The notes under the pieces are model-generated. The model had not been told where the DNA came from. It was given only the letters and a program-made list of their open reading frames with translations, and made no database searches. A program made the position numbers and the translations under genes. From Nonomuraea roseoviolacea subsp. carminata (GTDB taxonomy: Bacteria > Actinomycetota > Actinomycetes > Streptosporangiales > Streptosporangiaceae), in NCBI RefSeq assembly GCF_024172185.1, contig NZ_JAMZEC010000001.1:8779001-8843000 (forward strand): a stretch of DNA of 64,000 nucleotides, written 5' to 3'. Shown one piece after another: positions 33,500 through 42,020 of the stretch (positions are counted from its first letter, which is position 1; every line of letters begins with the position of its first letter).

Positions 33500-33756
33500 G
33501 CGCGGCGAACCTGTGGGTGCTGCGCGTGGCCGCCGCCGTGGAGCTGCTCTCGCTCGTGACGCTGCTGGGCAACCTGCTCACCGTCCACACCAGGATGATC
33601 ACGACGTTCGGCGGGCCGACGCACGGCATGGCCTACCTCGTGGTCATCGCGGCCGTCTCGATGGCGCCGGCCGCGGCCGGGTCCGGGGCGCGGTGGCGCG
33701 CCTTCGTCCCCGGCGTCGGCGGGATGCTCGCGCTCCGGCGGCTGCGCCCCCGTTGA
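33496..33756 (+). CDS. DUF3817-like small membrane protein
   Basis: An 86-residue protein with two hydrophobic helices, LWVLRVAAAVELLSLVTLLGNL and THGMAYLVVIAAVSMAPAAA. The arrangement L-R-x-x-A-x-x-E at the start and GPTHG in the middle resembles DUF3817, a small actinobacterial membrane family of unknown function. GTG 33496 overlaps the upstream stop by 4 bp, so translation is coupled. A hairpin at 33781-33805 probably ends the operon. Confidence 0.75.
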   Translation: MSAANLWVLRVAAAVELLSLVTLLGNLLTVHTRMITTFGGPTHGMAYLVVIAAVSMAPAAAGSGARWRAFVPGVGGMLALRRLRPR

Positions 33757-33780
33757 AAGCACCGACGCCTGCGCGCGCCC

Positions 33781-33805
33781 GCGCCGGTGTTGACAGCGCC
33801 GGCGC
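33781..33805 (+). terminator. hairpin after the small membrane-protein operon
   Basis: GCGCCGG (33781-33787) pairs with CCGGCGC (33799-33805) around an 11-nt loop, 24 bp after the DUF3817-like stop. Confidence 0.5.
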
Positions 33806-33823
33806 ACCCCGCCCGCGATGAAC

Positions 33824-33846
33824 TAGTTAGGAAATTTTCCTAACTA
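33824..33846. promoter_or_regulatory. perfect 23-bp palindrome before the MFS-PD40-phosphatase operon
   Basis: Left half TAGTTAGGAAA, centre T, right half TTTCCTAACTA. It is followed 2 bp later by TTGACG (33849-33854) and, after 17 bp, CACTCT as a weak -10. Being so long and exact, it is almost surely a repressor operator. No regulator gene lies beside it. Confidence 0.72.
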
Positions 33847-33993
33847 TCTTGACGCGAACCCGGCCGCTTGCCACTCTTCAGGCGAGCGGCTTGGCGCGGC
33901 GCCCCCTGTGGCGTGACGCGCTCAGATCCTGACCCGGCCGCGCCTTCCATGCTGACCGCCCCCTTCCATGCCGATCACCCATGGAGCACCGCC

Positions 33994-35181
33994 GTGTACA
34001 TCGCGGATGTCAAGTCCGGCGTCAAGATGTCCCGACTCAGTCTCGCCGTGCCCGCCAACGTCCTGGCGCTCGGCGCGGTCAGCCTGGTGACCGATGTCTC
34101 CTCCGAGATGGTCACCGCGATCCTGCCCTTCTACCTCGTGCTCTCGCTGGGGCTGAGCCCGCTGGCCTTCGGGCTGGTGGACGGCCTGTTCTTCGGCGTG
34201 ACCGCCGTGGTGCGGCTGGCCGGCGCCCACCTCGCCGACCGGCTCCAGCGGCCCAAGCTGGTCGCGGGCCTCGGTTACGCGCTGTCGGCGGCGTGCCGGC
34301 TGGGCCTGCCGGCGGCCGGGGGCTCGGCCGCCCTGGTCGGCGCCGTGGTGGCGGCCGACCGGACCGGCAAGGGCCTGCGCACCGCCCCGCGTGATGCGCT
34401 GATCACGCTCAGCGCCGACCCCGGGCGGCTCGGTCAGGCGTTCGGCGTGCACCGGGCCATGGACACCGCCGGGGCGTTCCTCGGACCGCTGGTCGCCTTC
34501 GCCGTCCTCGGCGCGAGCGGCGCCTACGACGCGGTGTTCGTGGTGAGCTTCGCGGTCGCCGTGCTGGGCGTGCTGATCTTCGTGCTGTACGTGCGCGACC
34601 GGCGGGAGTCCGCGCCGGCCCCGGCCTCGATCCGGCCCGCGCTGGCGCTGCTCGGCGAGACGCGGTTCAGGCGGCTGTGCCTGACGGCATGCGGCCTGGG
34701 GCTGGTGACGGTCAGCGACGCCTTCGTCTACCTGCTGGTGCAGCACAACGCCGGGCTCGCGACCGAGCACCTCCCGCTGCTGCCGCTGGGCACCGCGGCG
34801 GCGTACCTGCTGCTCGCCGTGCCCCTGGGCAGGCTCGCCGACCGGGTGGGCAGGGGCCCGATGTTCGTGCTCGGCCACCTCGCGCTCGTGGCCGTCTACG
34901 GCGTCCTCGCGGCGTCCGGGCCGTTCTGGGTGGTCCTGCCGTTGCTCGGCCTCTTCTACGCCGCCACCGACGGGGTGCTCATGGCCGCCGCCGGGCCGTT
35001 GCTGCCCCCCGGGCTGCGCACGAGCGGGCTGGCCCTGCTGCAGACCGGCCAGGCCGTGGCCCGCATGGTCTCCTCCATCCTGTACGGCGCCGCCTGGGCG
35101 GCGTTCGGCCCCGTGCCCGGCCTGGTCGCGATGGGCGTGGGCGTGGTGGCGTGCCTGTCGCTCTGGAAGGTGGTCCGATGA
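33994..35181 (+). CDS. MFS transporter
   Basis: A 395-residue major facilitator with about 12 helices. Early in the protein, NVLALGAVSLVTDVSSEMVTAILPFYLV is characteristic of a bacterial MFS branch often next to PD40 or phosphatase-like genes. The loop 2-3 signature appears as AHLADRLQRPKLV. GTG 33994 is favoured, with GGAG at 8 bp; ATG 34027 would remove the first 11 residues. Its stop overlaps the ATG of the PD40 gene. The operon is headed by a 23-bp palindrome, so expression is probably inducible. The substrate is unknown. Confidence 0.87.
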   Translation: MYIADVKSGVKMSRLSLAVPANVLALGAVSLVTDVSSEMVTAILPFYLVLSLGLSPLAFGLVDGLFFGVTAVVRLAGAHLADRLQRPKLVAGLGYALSAACRLGLPAAGGSAALVGAVVAADRTGKGLRTAPRDALITLSADPGRLGQAFGVHRAMDTAGAFLGPLVAFAVLGASGAYDAVFVVSFAVAVLGVLIFVLYVRDRRESAPAPASIRPALALLGETRFRRLCLTACGLGLVTVSDAFVYLLVQHNAGLATEHLPLLPLGTAAAYLLLAVPLGRLADRVGRGPMFVLGHLALVAVYGVLAASGPFWVVLPLLGLFYAATDGVLMAAAGPLLPPGLRTSGLALLQTGQAVARMVSSILYGAAWAAFGPVPGLVAMGVGVVACLSLWKVVR

Positions 35182-36080
35182 GACGCGGTGTGATCCTGCT
35201 CGTCGCCATGCTCGTGCTGGGCGGCGGCGCGACCGGCTACATCCTGTGGTCCGGACGCCCCGCGCCCGCGGCCGGCCGGAGCACGCTCGACCTGGCCAAG
35301 CCCGGCCAGTTCCTGGTCAGGGACCGGGCCACCGGCCTGATCCGCGGCAGCAGCACCCGGTGCGACCGCTTCCACGCGGCGCACGGCACGGGCGTGTGCC
35401 TGCTCGCCCAGCCCGGGGCGACGGCGACGACGTACGCGCTGGTCCTCGACCACGCCATGAGACAGACCCGGCGCGTCAGGCTCGCCGGGATCCCGAGCAG
35501 GGCGCGGGTCTCCGCCAGCGGCAGGATGATCTCCTGGACGGTCTTCGTCACCGGCGACTCCTACACCGGCGCCGCGTTCTCCACCCGGACCGGGCTGCTC
35601 GACACCCGCACCGGGAACGTGACCGTCACCATCGAGGACATCCCGCTGATCAAGGACGGCCGCCGCTACCACTCCGCCGACGTGAACTACTGGGGCGTCA
35701 CCTTCGCAGCGGACGACAGCCGCTTCTACGCCACGGTCGCGACCAAGGGGAAGACCTATCTGGTCGAGGGCGACTACACCCGCTGGCAGGCCAAGGTGCT
35801 CAGGGAGAACGCCGAGTGCCCGTCGCTGTCCCCGGACGGCCGCCGGCTCGTCTACAAGAAGCGCATGCCGTCCGGCGCCTGGCGCCTGCACGCGCTGGAC
35901 CTGGCCACCGACCGGGAGACCCCGCTCGCCGAGACCGCCGACGTGGACGACCAGGCGGCGTGGCTCGACGGCAGGAGCGTCATGTACGCCAAGGGCCGCG
36001 ACGTCTGGGCGGTGCCCGCCGACGGGAGCGGCACTCCCCGGCTGCTGGCCACCGAAGCCTCCTCACCCGCGATCACCTGA
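35178..36080 (+). CDS. membrane-anchored TolB/PD40-like beta-propeller protein
   Basis: A 300-residue protein with one N-terminal membrane anchor (ILLVAMLVLGGGATGYILW, about 6-24) and a beta-propeller body with PD40-type repeats: CPSLSPDGRRLVYKK, LHALDLATDRETPL, QAAWLDGRSVMYAK and DVWAVPADGSGTPRLL. It is expected outside the membrane as a binding scaffold, not an enzyme. Its ATG overlaps the MFS stop (ATGA), showing tight coupling, and its stop codon lies in the first unit of a short repeat (36070-36150). It may assist the transporter or the secreted phosphatase encoded next. Confidence 0.82.
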   Translation: MRRGVILLVAMLVLGGGATGYILWSGRPAPAAGRSTLDLAKPGQFLVRDRATGLIRGSSTRCDRFHAAHGTGVCLLAQPGATATTYALVLDHAMRQTRRVRLAGIPSRARVSASGRMISWTVFVTGDSYTGAAFSTRTGLLDTRTGNVTVTIEDIPLIKDGRRYHSADVNYWGVTFAADDSRFYATVATKGKTYLVEGDYTRWQAKVLRENAECPSLSPDGRRLVYKKRMPSGAWRLHALDLATDRETPLAETADVDDQAAWLDGRSVMYAKGRDVWAVPADGSGTPRLLATEASSPAIT

Positions 36081-36152
36081 AACCCGATCGCCTACATCCG
36101 ATCACCAGAAACCGATCACCTGAGACGCGATCACCGGGGTCGCGATCACCTG
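36070..36152. repeat. six 14-15-bp CGATCACC repeats across a stop codon
   Basis: CGATC[A/G]CC units begin at 36070, 36085, 36099, 36113, 36128 and 36143. The first is the last coding bases of the PD40 gene (ATC ACC TGA); the rest fill the gap to the next start at 36166. They look like slippage copies of the gene end. Confidence 0.8.
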
Positions 36153-36165
36153 GAAGGAGAACGGA

Positions 36166-37473
36166 GTGTTATCCAGACGCATCAGGGCGGCGGTGGCGCT
36201 GCTCGCGGCGAGCCTGCTGCTCCAGGTCGGGCAGGCCACGCCCGGCCACGCGGACGACGGGCTCATCTCACAGGGCCGGCCCGCCACCGCGTCCTCGGTG
36301 GAGGACTCGACGCTCACCGCCGACAAGGCCGTGGACGGCAGCACCACGACGCGGTGGGCCTCCGCCGAAGGATCCGACCCCCAGTGGATCAGAGTGGACC
36401 TGGGCGGCCCCGCGACGATCAGCCGGGTGCGGCTTTCCTGGGAGGCCGCCTACGCCAAGGCGTACCGGGTGGAGGTGTCGGCCGACGGGACCACCTGGAC
36501 CACCCTGTCCTCGACCTCCTCCGGTGACGGCGGCGTCGACGACCTGACCGTGACCGGGAGCGGACGCTACGTGCGGGTGTACGGCACGGCGCGGGGCACC
36601 TCCTACGGCTACTCGCTGTGGGAGCTGGAGGTCTACGGCAAGGGCGGCGGCGACGGCGACGGCTCGTTCGTCGTCGCGGCGGCCGGCGACATCGCCGGGA
36701 CCTGCCGCGCCGCCGACGGGACGGCCTGCCCGCACGAGCGCACCGCCCGTCTGGTCGAGTCGATCAACCCCGTCTACGTGCTGACCATGGGCGACAACCA
36801 GTACGACGACGGGAAGCTGTCGGAGTACCGGTCCTACTACGCCACCACCTGGGGTCGCTTCAAGACCAAGACCAGACCCACGCCGGGCAACCACGAGTAC
36901 TACGACCCCGCCGGAGGGGCCTCGGGGTACAAGGCGTACTTCGGCTCCATCGCCACCCCCGCCGGCAAGACCTACTACAGCTTCGACCACGGCAACTGGC
37001 ACTTCGTCGCCCTCGACTCCGAGCAGTCCATGTCCGCCGGCTCGGCGCAGGTGACCTGGCTGAAGAGCGACCTCGCCCGCACCACCAAGAAGTGCGTCGC
37101 CGCCTACTGGCACCATCCGCTGTTCAACTCCGGCAGCAAGGGCTACGACCCCGTCAGCCTGCCGGTGTGGCGCGCGCTGTACGCCGCGGGCGCCGACCTG
37201 ATCCTCAACGGCCACGACCACGTCTACGAGCGGTTCCGCCCGCAGGATCCCGACGGCAAGGCCACCGCGGCGGGCCCGCTGGCCGTCACCGCGGGCCTCG
37301 GCGGCGCCGAGAACTACACCTTCGAGCACGAGGTGCACCCCAACAGCCTGGTACGCCTGACCGACCTGCACGGCGTGCTCAAGCTGACCCTGACCGCCAC
37401 CGGCTTCTCCGGCCAGCTCGTCCAGGACGACGGCCGGATCAGGGACACCATCCCGGCGACCCCCTGCCACTGA
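36166..37473 (+). CDS. secreted F5/8C-metallophosphatase
   Basis: A 435-residue exported enzyme. The signal peptide ends near residue 30 (GHADDG). An F5/8 type C (discoidin) carbohydrate-binding domain covers about 33-157 (DKAVDGSTTTRW, then a C-terminal LWELEVYG). A calcineurin-like phosphoesterase fills about 166-425, with all five metal motifs: GD174-175, GDNQ 209-212, GNHE 241-244, HH 316-317 and GHDH 349-352. It should hydrolyse phosphate esters outside the cell, perhaps bound to polysaccharide. GTG 36166 follows AAGGAG. It is the third gene of the MFS-PD40 operon, 85 bp downstream. Confidence 0.9.
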   Translation: MLSRRIRAAVALLAASLLLQVGQATPGHADDGLISQGRPATASSVEDSTLTADKAVDGSTTTRWASAEGSDPQWIRVDLGGPATISRVRLSWEAAYAKAYRVEVSADGTTWTTLSSTSSGDGGVDDLTVTGSGRYVRVYGTARGTSYGYSLWELEVYGKGGGDGDGSFVVAAAGDIAGTCRAADGTACPHERTARLVESINPVYVLTMGDNQYDDGKLSEYRSYYATTWGRFKTKTRPTPGNHEYYDPAGGASGYKAYFGSIATPAGKTYYSFDHGNWHFVALDSEQSMSAGSAQVTWLKSDLARTTKKCVAAYWHHPLFNSGSKGYDPVSLPVWRALYAAGADLILNGHDHVYERFRPQDPDGKATAAGPLAVTAGLGGAENYTFEHEVHPNSLVRLTDLHGVLKLTLTATGFSGQLVQDDGRIRDTIPATPCH

Positions 37474-37656
37474 TCCACGGCCGGGGCGACCCGGCTCCAG
37501 CCCTCCGGTGCCGACAGCTCACAGCAGCGGAGCTCCGGCACCACGGCGCGGTGGCCGGGACGCGTACGGCGTCGAGGTCGTAGGACCATCGACCCAGCCG
37601 CTTCCCCGGCCACCGGCCGATCCCCGCCGGCCGCCGCCGCCCCGAGAATCGTCACC

Positions 37657-38880
37657 GTGATCATCACCTCCACCGGAGGACGTGTCGCGGGCGCCCGGCC
37701 CTTCCTCGTCGGCATGTTCGCCGACGCGCTGGGCAGCGGCCTGTACGTCCCGCTCACGCTCCTGTTCATCCACCAGGTGACCGGTCTGCCCCTGACCACG
37801 GTCGGCCTGGGCGTGACCGCCGCCGCCGTGGTGGGGCTGGCCGCGAACCCGGCGGCCGGCGCGCTGATCGACCGCTTCGGCGCGCGGCGCGTGCTCATGG
37901 CCACGTACCTGCTGCGCGCCGCGGGCTTCGCCGCCTACCCGTTCGTGGACGGCTTCGCCGCGCTCGTGGCCGTCGCCGCCGTGGTCGCCACCGGCGACCG
38001 CGCCTACTATCCCGCCTCCGGGAGTTACGTCGCGGTCCTCGCGCGCGGCGCGGACCGCGACAAGCTGTACACGCTGATGGCCACCGCCAGGAACGTCGCG
38101 TTCGGCCTCGGCGGGCTGCTGTCGGCCGGGGCGGTGTCGCTCGCCGGCGGGGCCGGCTTCACCCTCATCGCGGCGCTCAACGCGGCCAGCTTCCTCGTGG
38201 CGACCGGGTGCCTCGTCGTCTCCGGCCGGCGCGCGCCCGCGCCGGCGACGCCCAGGGAGCCGAGGGGGTACCGGGCGGTGTTCGCCGACCGGCCGTTCGT
38301 CGCTCTCGTGGCGGCCGAGCAGGCGTTCACGCTCGCGCACATGATCCTTCCGGTGGCGCTGCCCGTGTACGCGGTGACGGTGCTGGGCGCCCCCGTCTGG
38401 CTGACGGGCGTGCTCTACACCCTCAACACGGTCCTGGTGGCCGCCGGCCAGCTCGCGGTACGCCGCCGGCAACGCGCCGCGCGCCGTACGCACGCCATGG
38501 CGCTGGCCGGGGCGATCCTCGTCGCGGCGTGCGCGCTCTACGCCGCGACGGCGCTCCTGCCGCCGGGTGCGCCGCGGGCGGGCGGCCTGCTGATGGCCAC
38601 GCTCGTCCTCACCCTGGGCGAGCTCATGCACACCACGCCGTCCTGGGCGCTCGCCGCCGCCACGGCGCCGACGGCGCTGCGCGGGCGGTACCTCGCGATT
38701 CACCAGCAGACCTGGGCGGTGGCGGCCGTCGTCGCCCCCGGAGGCTACGCCGCGCTCCTCGACGCCGAGCCGTCACTGCTGTGGATCGCGCTGGCCGCGC
38801 TCCTCGTGCCCGCCTGCCTCGCGCTGCTCCGCCTGGCGCGCCGCCTGCCTCCGGACGCCGTCGCCGCCCCCGGCACGTGA
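37657..38880 (+). CDS. MFS transporter
   Basis: A 407-residue major facilitator with about 12 helices. The first half has FLVGMFADALGSGLYVPLTLLFIHQVTGLPLTTVGLGVT and the loop motif AGALIDRFGARRVLM, close to Bcr/MdtH-like efflux proteins. GTG 37657 is the likely start; there is no strong ribosome site. It is 183 bp after the phosphatase gene, with no clear terminator between, so co-transcription is possible. It converges on a DUF6069 gene 8 bp downstream. The substrate is unknown. Confidence 0.85.
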   Translation: MIITSTGGRVAGARPFLVGMFADALGSGLYVPLTLLFIHQVTGLPLTTVGLGVTAAAVVGLAANPAAGALIDRFGARRVLMATYLLRAAGFAAYPFVDGFAALVAVAAVVATGDRAYYPASGSYVAVLARGADRDKLYTLMATARNVAFGLGGLLSAGAVSLAGGAGFTLIAALNAASFLVATGCLVVSGRRAPAPATPREPRGYRAVFADRPFVALVAAEQAFTLAHMILPVALPVYAVTVLGAPVWLTGVLYTLNTVLVAAGQLAVRRRQRAARRTHAMALAGAILVAACALYAATALLPPGAPRAGGLLMATLVLTLGELMHTTPSWALAAATAPTALRGRYLAIHQQTWAVAAVVAPGGYAALLDAEPSLLWIALAALLVPACLALLRLARRLPPDAVAAPGT

Positions 38881-38888
38881 CGCGCGGT

Positions 38889-39263
38889 TCAGCGGCGCGC
38901 CAGCCACGTGATCAGCACGGCGCCCACGACCAGGTGCAACGACAGCAGCACCAGCGTCGCGGCGGCGCCGGCTGCGCTGCCCAGCGGGCCGGCGAGGGAC
39001 ACGACGCAGACGACGAGGGCGGTGATCGTCCAGATGCGGCGAGGCCGGGCCGCCCGCCGTTCCAGGACGGCGAGCAGCGCCCAGCCCGCCAACCCGGCCA
39101 GCAGGCTCACCACCGCGACCGGCACCGCCCCGACCGTCTGCGCGCCGCCGCCCGTCCGCACCGTCAGCGTGACCCCGGCCACCGGCACCGCCAGCGCCCA
39201 CACGGCCAGGGCGGCGGCGGTCGCGCCGATCACGGTGAGGAGTCTCTTGAGTGAAGTGTCCAC
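38889..39263 (-). CDS. DUF6069-like membrane protein
   Basis: A 124-residue protein with four evenly spaced hydrophobic helices: LTVIGATAAALAVWALAVP (about 8-26), a second near 44-65, then ALVVCVVSLAGPL and LVLLSLHLVVGAVLITWLARR. The N-terminal A-A-L-A-V-W-A-L-A-V-P pattern fits the DUF6069 family. The function is unknown. GTG 39263 is chosen because it begins directly before the first helix. It is divergent from the two-component genes at 39396, with about 130 bp between, and could be a target of that system. Confidence 0.72.
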   Translation of the reverse strand: MDTSLKRLLTVIGATAAALAVWALAVPVAGVTLTVRTGGGAQTVGAVPVAVVSLLAGLAGWALLAVLERRAARPRRIWTITALVVCVVSLAGPLGSAAGAAATLVLLSLHLVVGAVLITWLARR

Positions 39264-39395
39264 GCCGGTCAGCCTGGCCCGGCCGGGCCGGTCGCCGCAT
39301 CGGGCACGCGGTCGCGCGCGGTCCTCCCCCGGTGGGGGCCGGATCCTCCTTCGGTAGGTGACGGACCCGCCGTCCCCGGCGCTAGCGTGTGCCGG

Positions 39396-40523
39396 ATGAA
39401 CGCGACCTGCCCCCCGAGGACCATGGCCGTGGCGAGCGTGGCCGCCGGAGTGGGCGTGCTCACCGTCGCGTCGCTGTGGGGGCAGGCCGGCGGGCCGCTG
39501 ACGGGCCTGGACGTCGCGGTCGCGGCGGCGAGCGTGGTCGCGGCGCTCGCCCAGGTGCGATGGCCGGTCCAGGGGGCGCTGGCGGCCGCCCTCCTCGCCA
39601 CGCTCTCCCCCGTGGCCACGCCGGCGGCGACGACGGGGGCGCTGCTGATGGCGCAGCGCGGGCGGCTCCCCGTCGCGGCGGCGGTGGCGGCGGCGGGCAT
39701 GGCGGCCCACCTGGTCCAGGGGCTGTGGCGGCCGAGCTCCGGCATCTCCCCGGGCTGGTGGCTGCTGCTGGTGTGCGCCTCGTACGCCGCGCTGCTCGGC
39801 TGGGGCAGGCTGGCCTGGTCCCGCCGCGCGCTGCTCGCGTCGCTGCGCGAGCGCGCCCGCCGCGCCGAGGCCGAGCAGGGCCGGCGGGTCGCCGAGGCCC
39901 GCATGGCCGAGCGCCGCGCGCTCGCCCGGGAGATGCACGACGTGCTGGCCCACCGCCTGTCGCTGGTGGCCACCCACGCCGGGGCGCTGGAATACCGCCC
40001 CGACTCCTCCCCCGAGCAGCTCGCCCGCGCCGCCGGGGTGATCCGCGCCGGGGTGCACCAGGCGCTGGAGGAGCTGCGCCAGGTGATCGGCCTGCTGCGC
40101 GAGGACGAGGACCTGCTGGACGAGCCGCGGCCGAGGCCCACGCTGGCCGACCTGCCGCGCCTGCTCGGCGAGGCGCGCGAGGCGGGCCAGCTCGTACGGG
40201 TGGACGACGGGACCGGCGGCGCCTCCCCGCCCGCCGCCGCCGGGATGATCGGCTACCGCGTCGTCCAGGAAGGGCTGACCAACGCCCGCAAGCACGCCCC
40301 CGGCCACCCGGTGGAGGTGGTGCTGAGCGGCGCTCCCGGCACGCGCCTGTTGATCGACATGCGCAACCCGCTGCCTGCGCCCGGCTCGGCCCCGGCCGTG
40401 CCCGGCGGCGGCGTCGGCCTGGTGGGTCTCACCGAACGAGTACGGCTGGCCGGCGGGCGCCTGGACCATCAGAGCACCGGGGAGGAGTTCCGGCTGCACG
40501 CCTGGCTACCATGGCCGGAGTGA
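39396..40523 (+). CDS. NarL-type sensor histidine kinase (second system)
   Basis: A 375-residue HisKA_3 kinase. An N-terminal hydrophobic block of about five helices (about 10-145) is followed by the phospho-acceptor helix ERRALAREMHDVLAHRLSLVATHAGAL, with the conserved His in MHDV. The ATPase domain shows VVQEGLTNARKHAPG and GVGLVGLTERVRLAGG. ATG 39396 lies 8 bp after a TAGCGT -10-like element (39383-39388), with GTGACG 18 bp upstream, so the mRNA may be leaderless. It is coupled to the response regulator gene. The signal is unknown; a membrane-embedded stimulus is the usual assumption. Confidence 0.92.
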   Translation: MNATCPPRTMAVASVAAGVGVLTVASLWGQAGGPLTGLDVAVAAASVVAALAQVRWPVQGALAAALLATLSPVATPAATTGALLMAQRGRLPVAAAVAAAGMAAHLVQGLWRPSSGISPGWWLLLVCASYAALLGWGRLAWSRRALLASLRERARRAEAEQGRRVAEARMAERRALAREMHDVLAHRLSLVATHAGALEYRPDSSPEQLARAAGVIRAGVHQALEELRQVIGLLREDEDLLDEPRPRPTLADLPRLLGEAREAGQLVRVDDGTGGASPPAAAGMIGYRVVQEGLTNARKHAPGHPVEVVLSGAPGTRLLIDMRNPLPAPGSAPAVPGGGVGLVGLTERVRLAGGRLDHQSTGEEFRLHAWLPWPE

Positions 40524-41164
40524 TCCGCGTGCTCCTGGTCGACGACGACGCCCTGGTCCGCGCCGGGCTGGCCATGATGCTGGACGGCGCCGCCGGCATC
40601 ACCGTGGTCGGCGAGGCGGCCGACGGGCAGGAGGCGGTCGCCGCCGCCGACGCCCACGCCCCCGACGTCGTCCTCATGGACCTGCGGATGCCGCGCGTGG
40701 ACGGCATCACCGCCACCCGCCGGCTGCGCGCCCGCGCCAGGCCGCCGGAGGTCATCGTGCTGACGACCTTCGACACCGACGAGAACATCGTGCACGCGCT
40801 GCGCGCCGGCGCCGGCGGGTTCCTGCTCAAGGACACCCCGCCGCCGCGCATCGTGGAGGCGGTCCTGCGGGTCGCGGCGGGCGACCCGATCCTGTCGCCG
40901 CGCGTCACGCGGCGGCTGATGGAGCGCACCGTCGCCCAGAGCGGGGCCTACGAGCGGGCGCGCGCCGCGCTCGCCGCGCTCACCCCGCGCGAGCACGAGG
41001 TGGCCCTCGCGATCGCGCGCGGCGGGACGAACGCGGACATCGCCGCGGAGCTCGCCATGGGGCTCACGACGGTGAAGGCACACGTGTCGAGCATCCTCAC
41101 CAAGCTCCGCCTGGACAACCGCACCCAGGTCGCGCTCCTCGCCCACGACGCGGGCCTCGCCTGA
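40511..41164 (+). CDS. NarL/LuxR-type response regulator (second system)
   Basis: A 217-residue response regulator. The acidic pocket is VDDDALVRAG, the phospho-acceptor Asp lies in VVLMDLRMPRVDG, and the conserved Lys is in GGFLLKDTPP. A LuxR-type helix-turn-helix follows (LTPREHEVALAIARGGTNADIAAELAMGLTTVKAHV). ATG 40511 overlaps the kinase gene by 13 bp; GTG 40520, overlapping the stop as GTGA, is an alternative start. The pair is cognate. The divergent DUF6069 gene is a candidate target. Confidence 0.93.
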   Translation: MAGVIRVLLVDDDALVRAGLAMMLDGAAGITVVGEAADGQEAVAAADAHAPDVVLMDLRMPRVDGITATRRLRARARPPEVIVLTTFDTDENIVHALRAGAGGFLLKDTPPPRIVEAVLRVAAGDPILSPRVTRRLMERTVAQSGAYERARAALAALTPREHEVALAIARGGTNADIAAELAMGLTTVKAHVSSILTKLRLDNRTQVALLAHDAGLA

Positions 41165-41227
41165 CCGCCGGCCTGGCCCGCTCTCCCCCGGCCGTCGCCG
41201 ATCGGGTCTGCCCTCGCGCGGCCGTCG

Positions 41228-41986
41228 TCAGCCGGCCGCCGGCCCCCAGCCGGGGACGGGCGGCTGCGGCCACGGGGGCGGCACCGGCAAGATCCCGGGC
41301 TCTCCGTCGCCGATGACCCGGGCGGCGGGGGTGCGGCCGCTGAGCCAGCCGAGCAGGACATGACCGGGAGCGGTGACCGCCGGCCCTTCCGGGGAGACCT
41401 CCCAGGTCCGGCCGTGGTCGGCGGCGGTGACCCGGGAGAGCGGGAAGCCGCGCGCCGCCAGGGCGGCCAGGGTCTCCTCCAGCGCCCAGGCGACATACGC
41501 CTCCGGCCAGTCGGCCGTCCGGTACCCGGCGGCCAGGTCCACGTGATGGGTCTCCAGCTCGCGCACGCACCGGCACAGGACGTACCAGGCGGGATGGCGC
41601 CAGCCCGCGAGGGCGGTGACCATGGTGTCCCAGGCCGGGCCCGGCATCGTGCCGACCTCCCCGGCGAACCGGTCCAGGCTGCGGCGCGTGTCCGCCGGCA
41701 GCTCGGCGGCCGGCAGAGCCGCGCCCTCCTCGACCGCCCGCGCCATGGCCGCCGCGTCCGCTCTGGGGCCGGGTTCGGTGCCGGTGCGGGCCAGGCGCAG
41801 CAGCCACACGTACGCGTCGGCACTCCGGGCGACGTGGGCCAGCACGTGACCACGCGTCCACGTCGCCAGCCCCGACGGGCTCCGCAGGCCGGCGTCGCCG
41901 AGGGCGTCCGCGGTGCGCAGGAACCGCGCGGCCGACCGGGCGGCCTGGCCGGCCATGTCCTCGATGGCTGATCTCCGTCCGAACAT
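41228..41986 (-). CDS. mycothiol-dependent maleylpyruvate isomerase family protein
   Basis: A 252-residue DinB-like protein of the maleylpyruvate isomerase group. The metal site is recognisable: His51 in GHVLAHVARSADAYVW, then Glu143 and His147/His148 in CVRELETHHVDLAAGY. Members use mycothiol, the actinobacterial thiol, and require a divalent metal; substrates vary and are mostly unknown. A TAGGGT -10-like element (42000-41995) lies 8 bp before ATG 41986, which is therefore preferred over the GTG at 41992. It is convergent with the response regulator gene and follows the SDR gene on the same strand. Confidence 0.85.
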   Translation of the reverse strand: MFGRRSAIEDMAGQAARSAARFLRTADALGDAGLRSPSGLATWTRGHVLAHVARSADAYVWLLRLARTGTEPGPRADAAAMARAVEEGAALPAAELPADTRRSLDRFAGEVGTMPGPAWDTMVTALAGWRHPAWYVLCRCVRELETHHVDLAAGYRTADWPEAYVAWALEETLAALAARGFPLSRVTAADHGRTWEVSPEGPAVTAPGHVLLGWLSGRTPAARVIGDGEPGILPVPPPWPQPPVPGWGPAAG

Positions 41987-42020
41987 CGGCACGTACCCTA
42001 TCGGGGGCGCGGTGCCGTGG

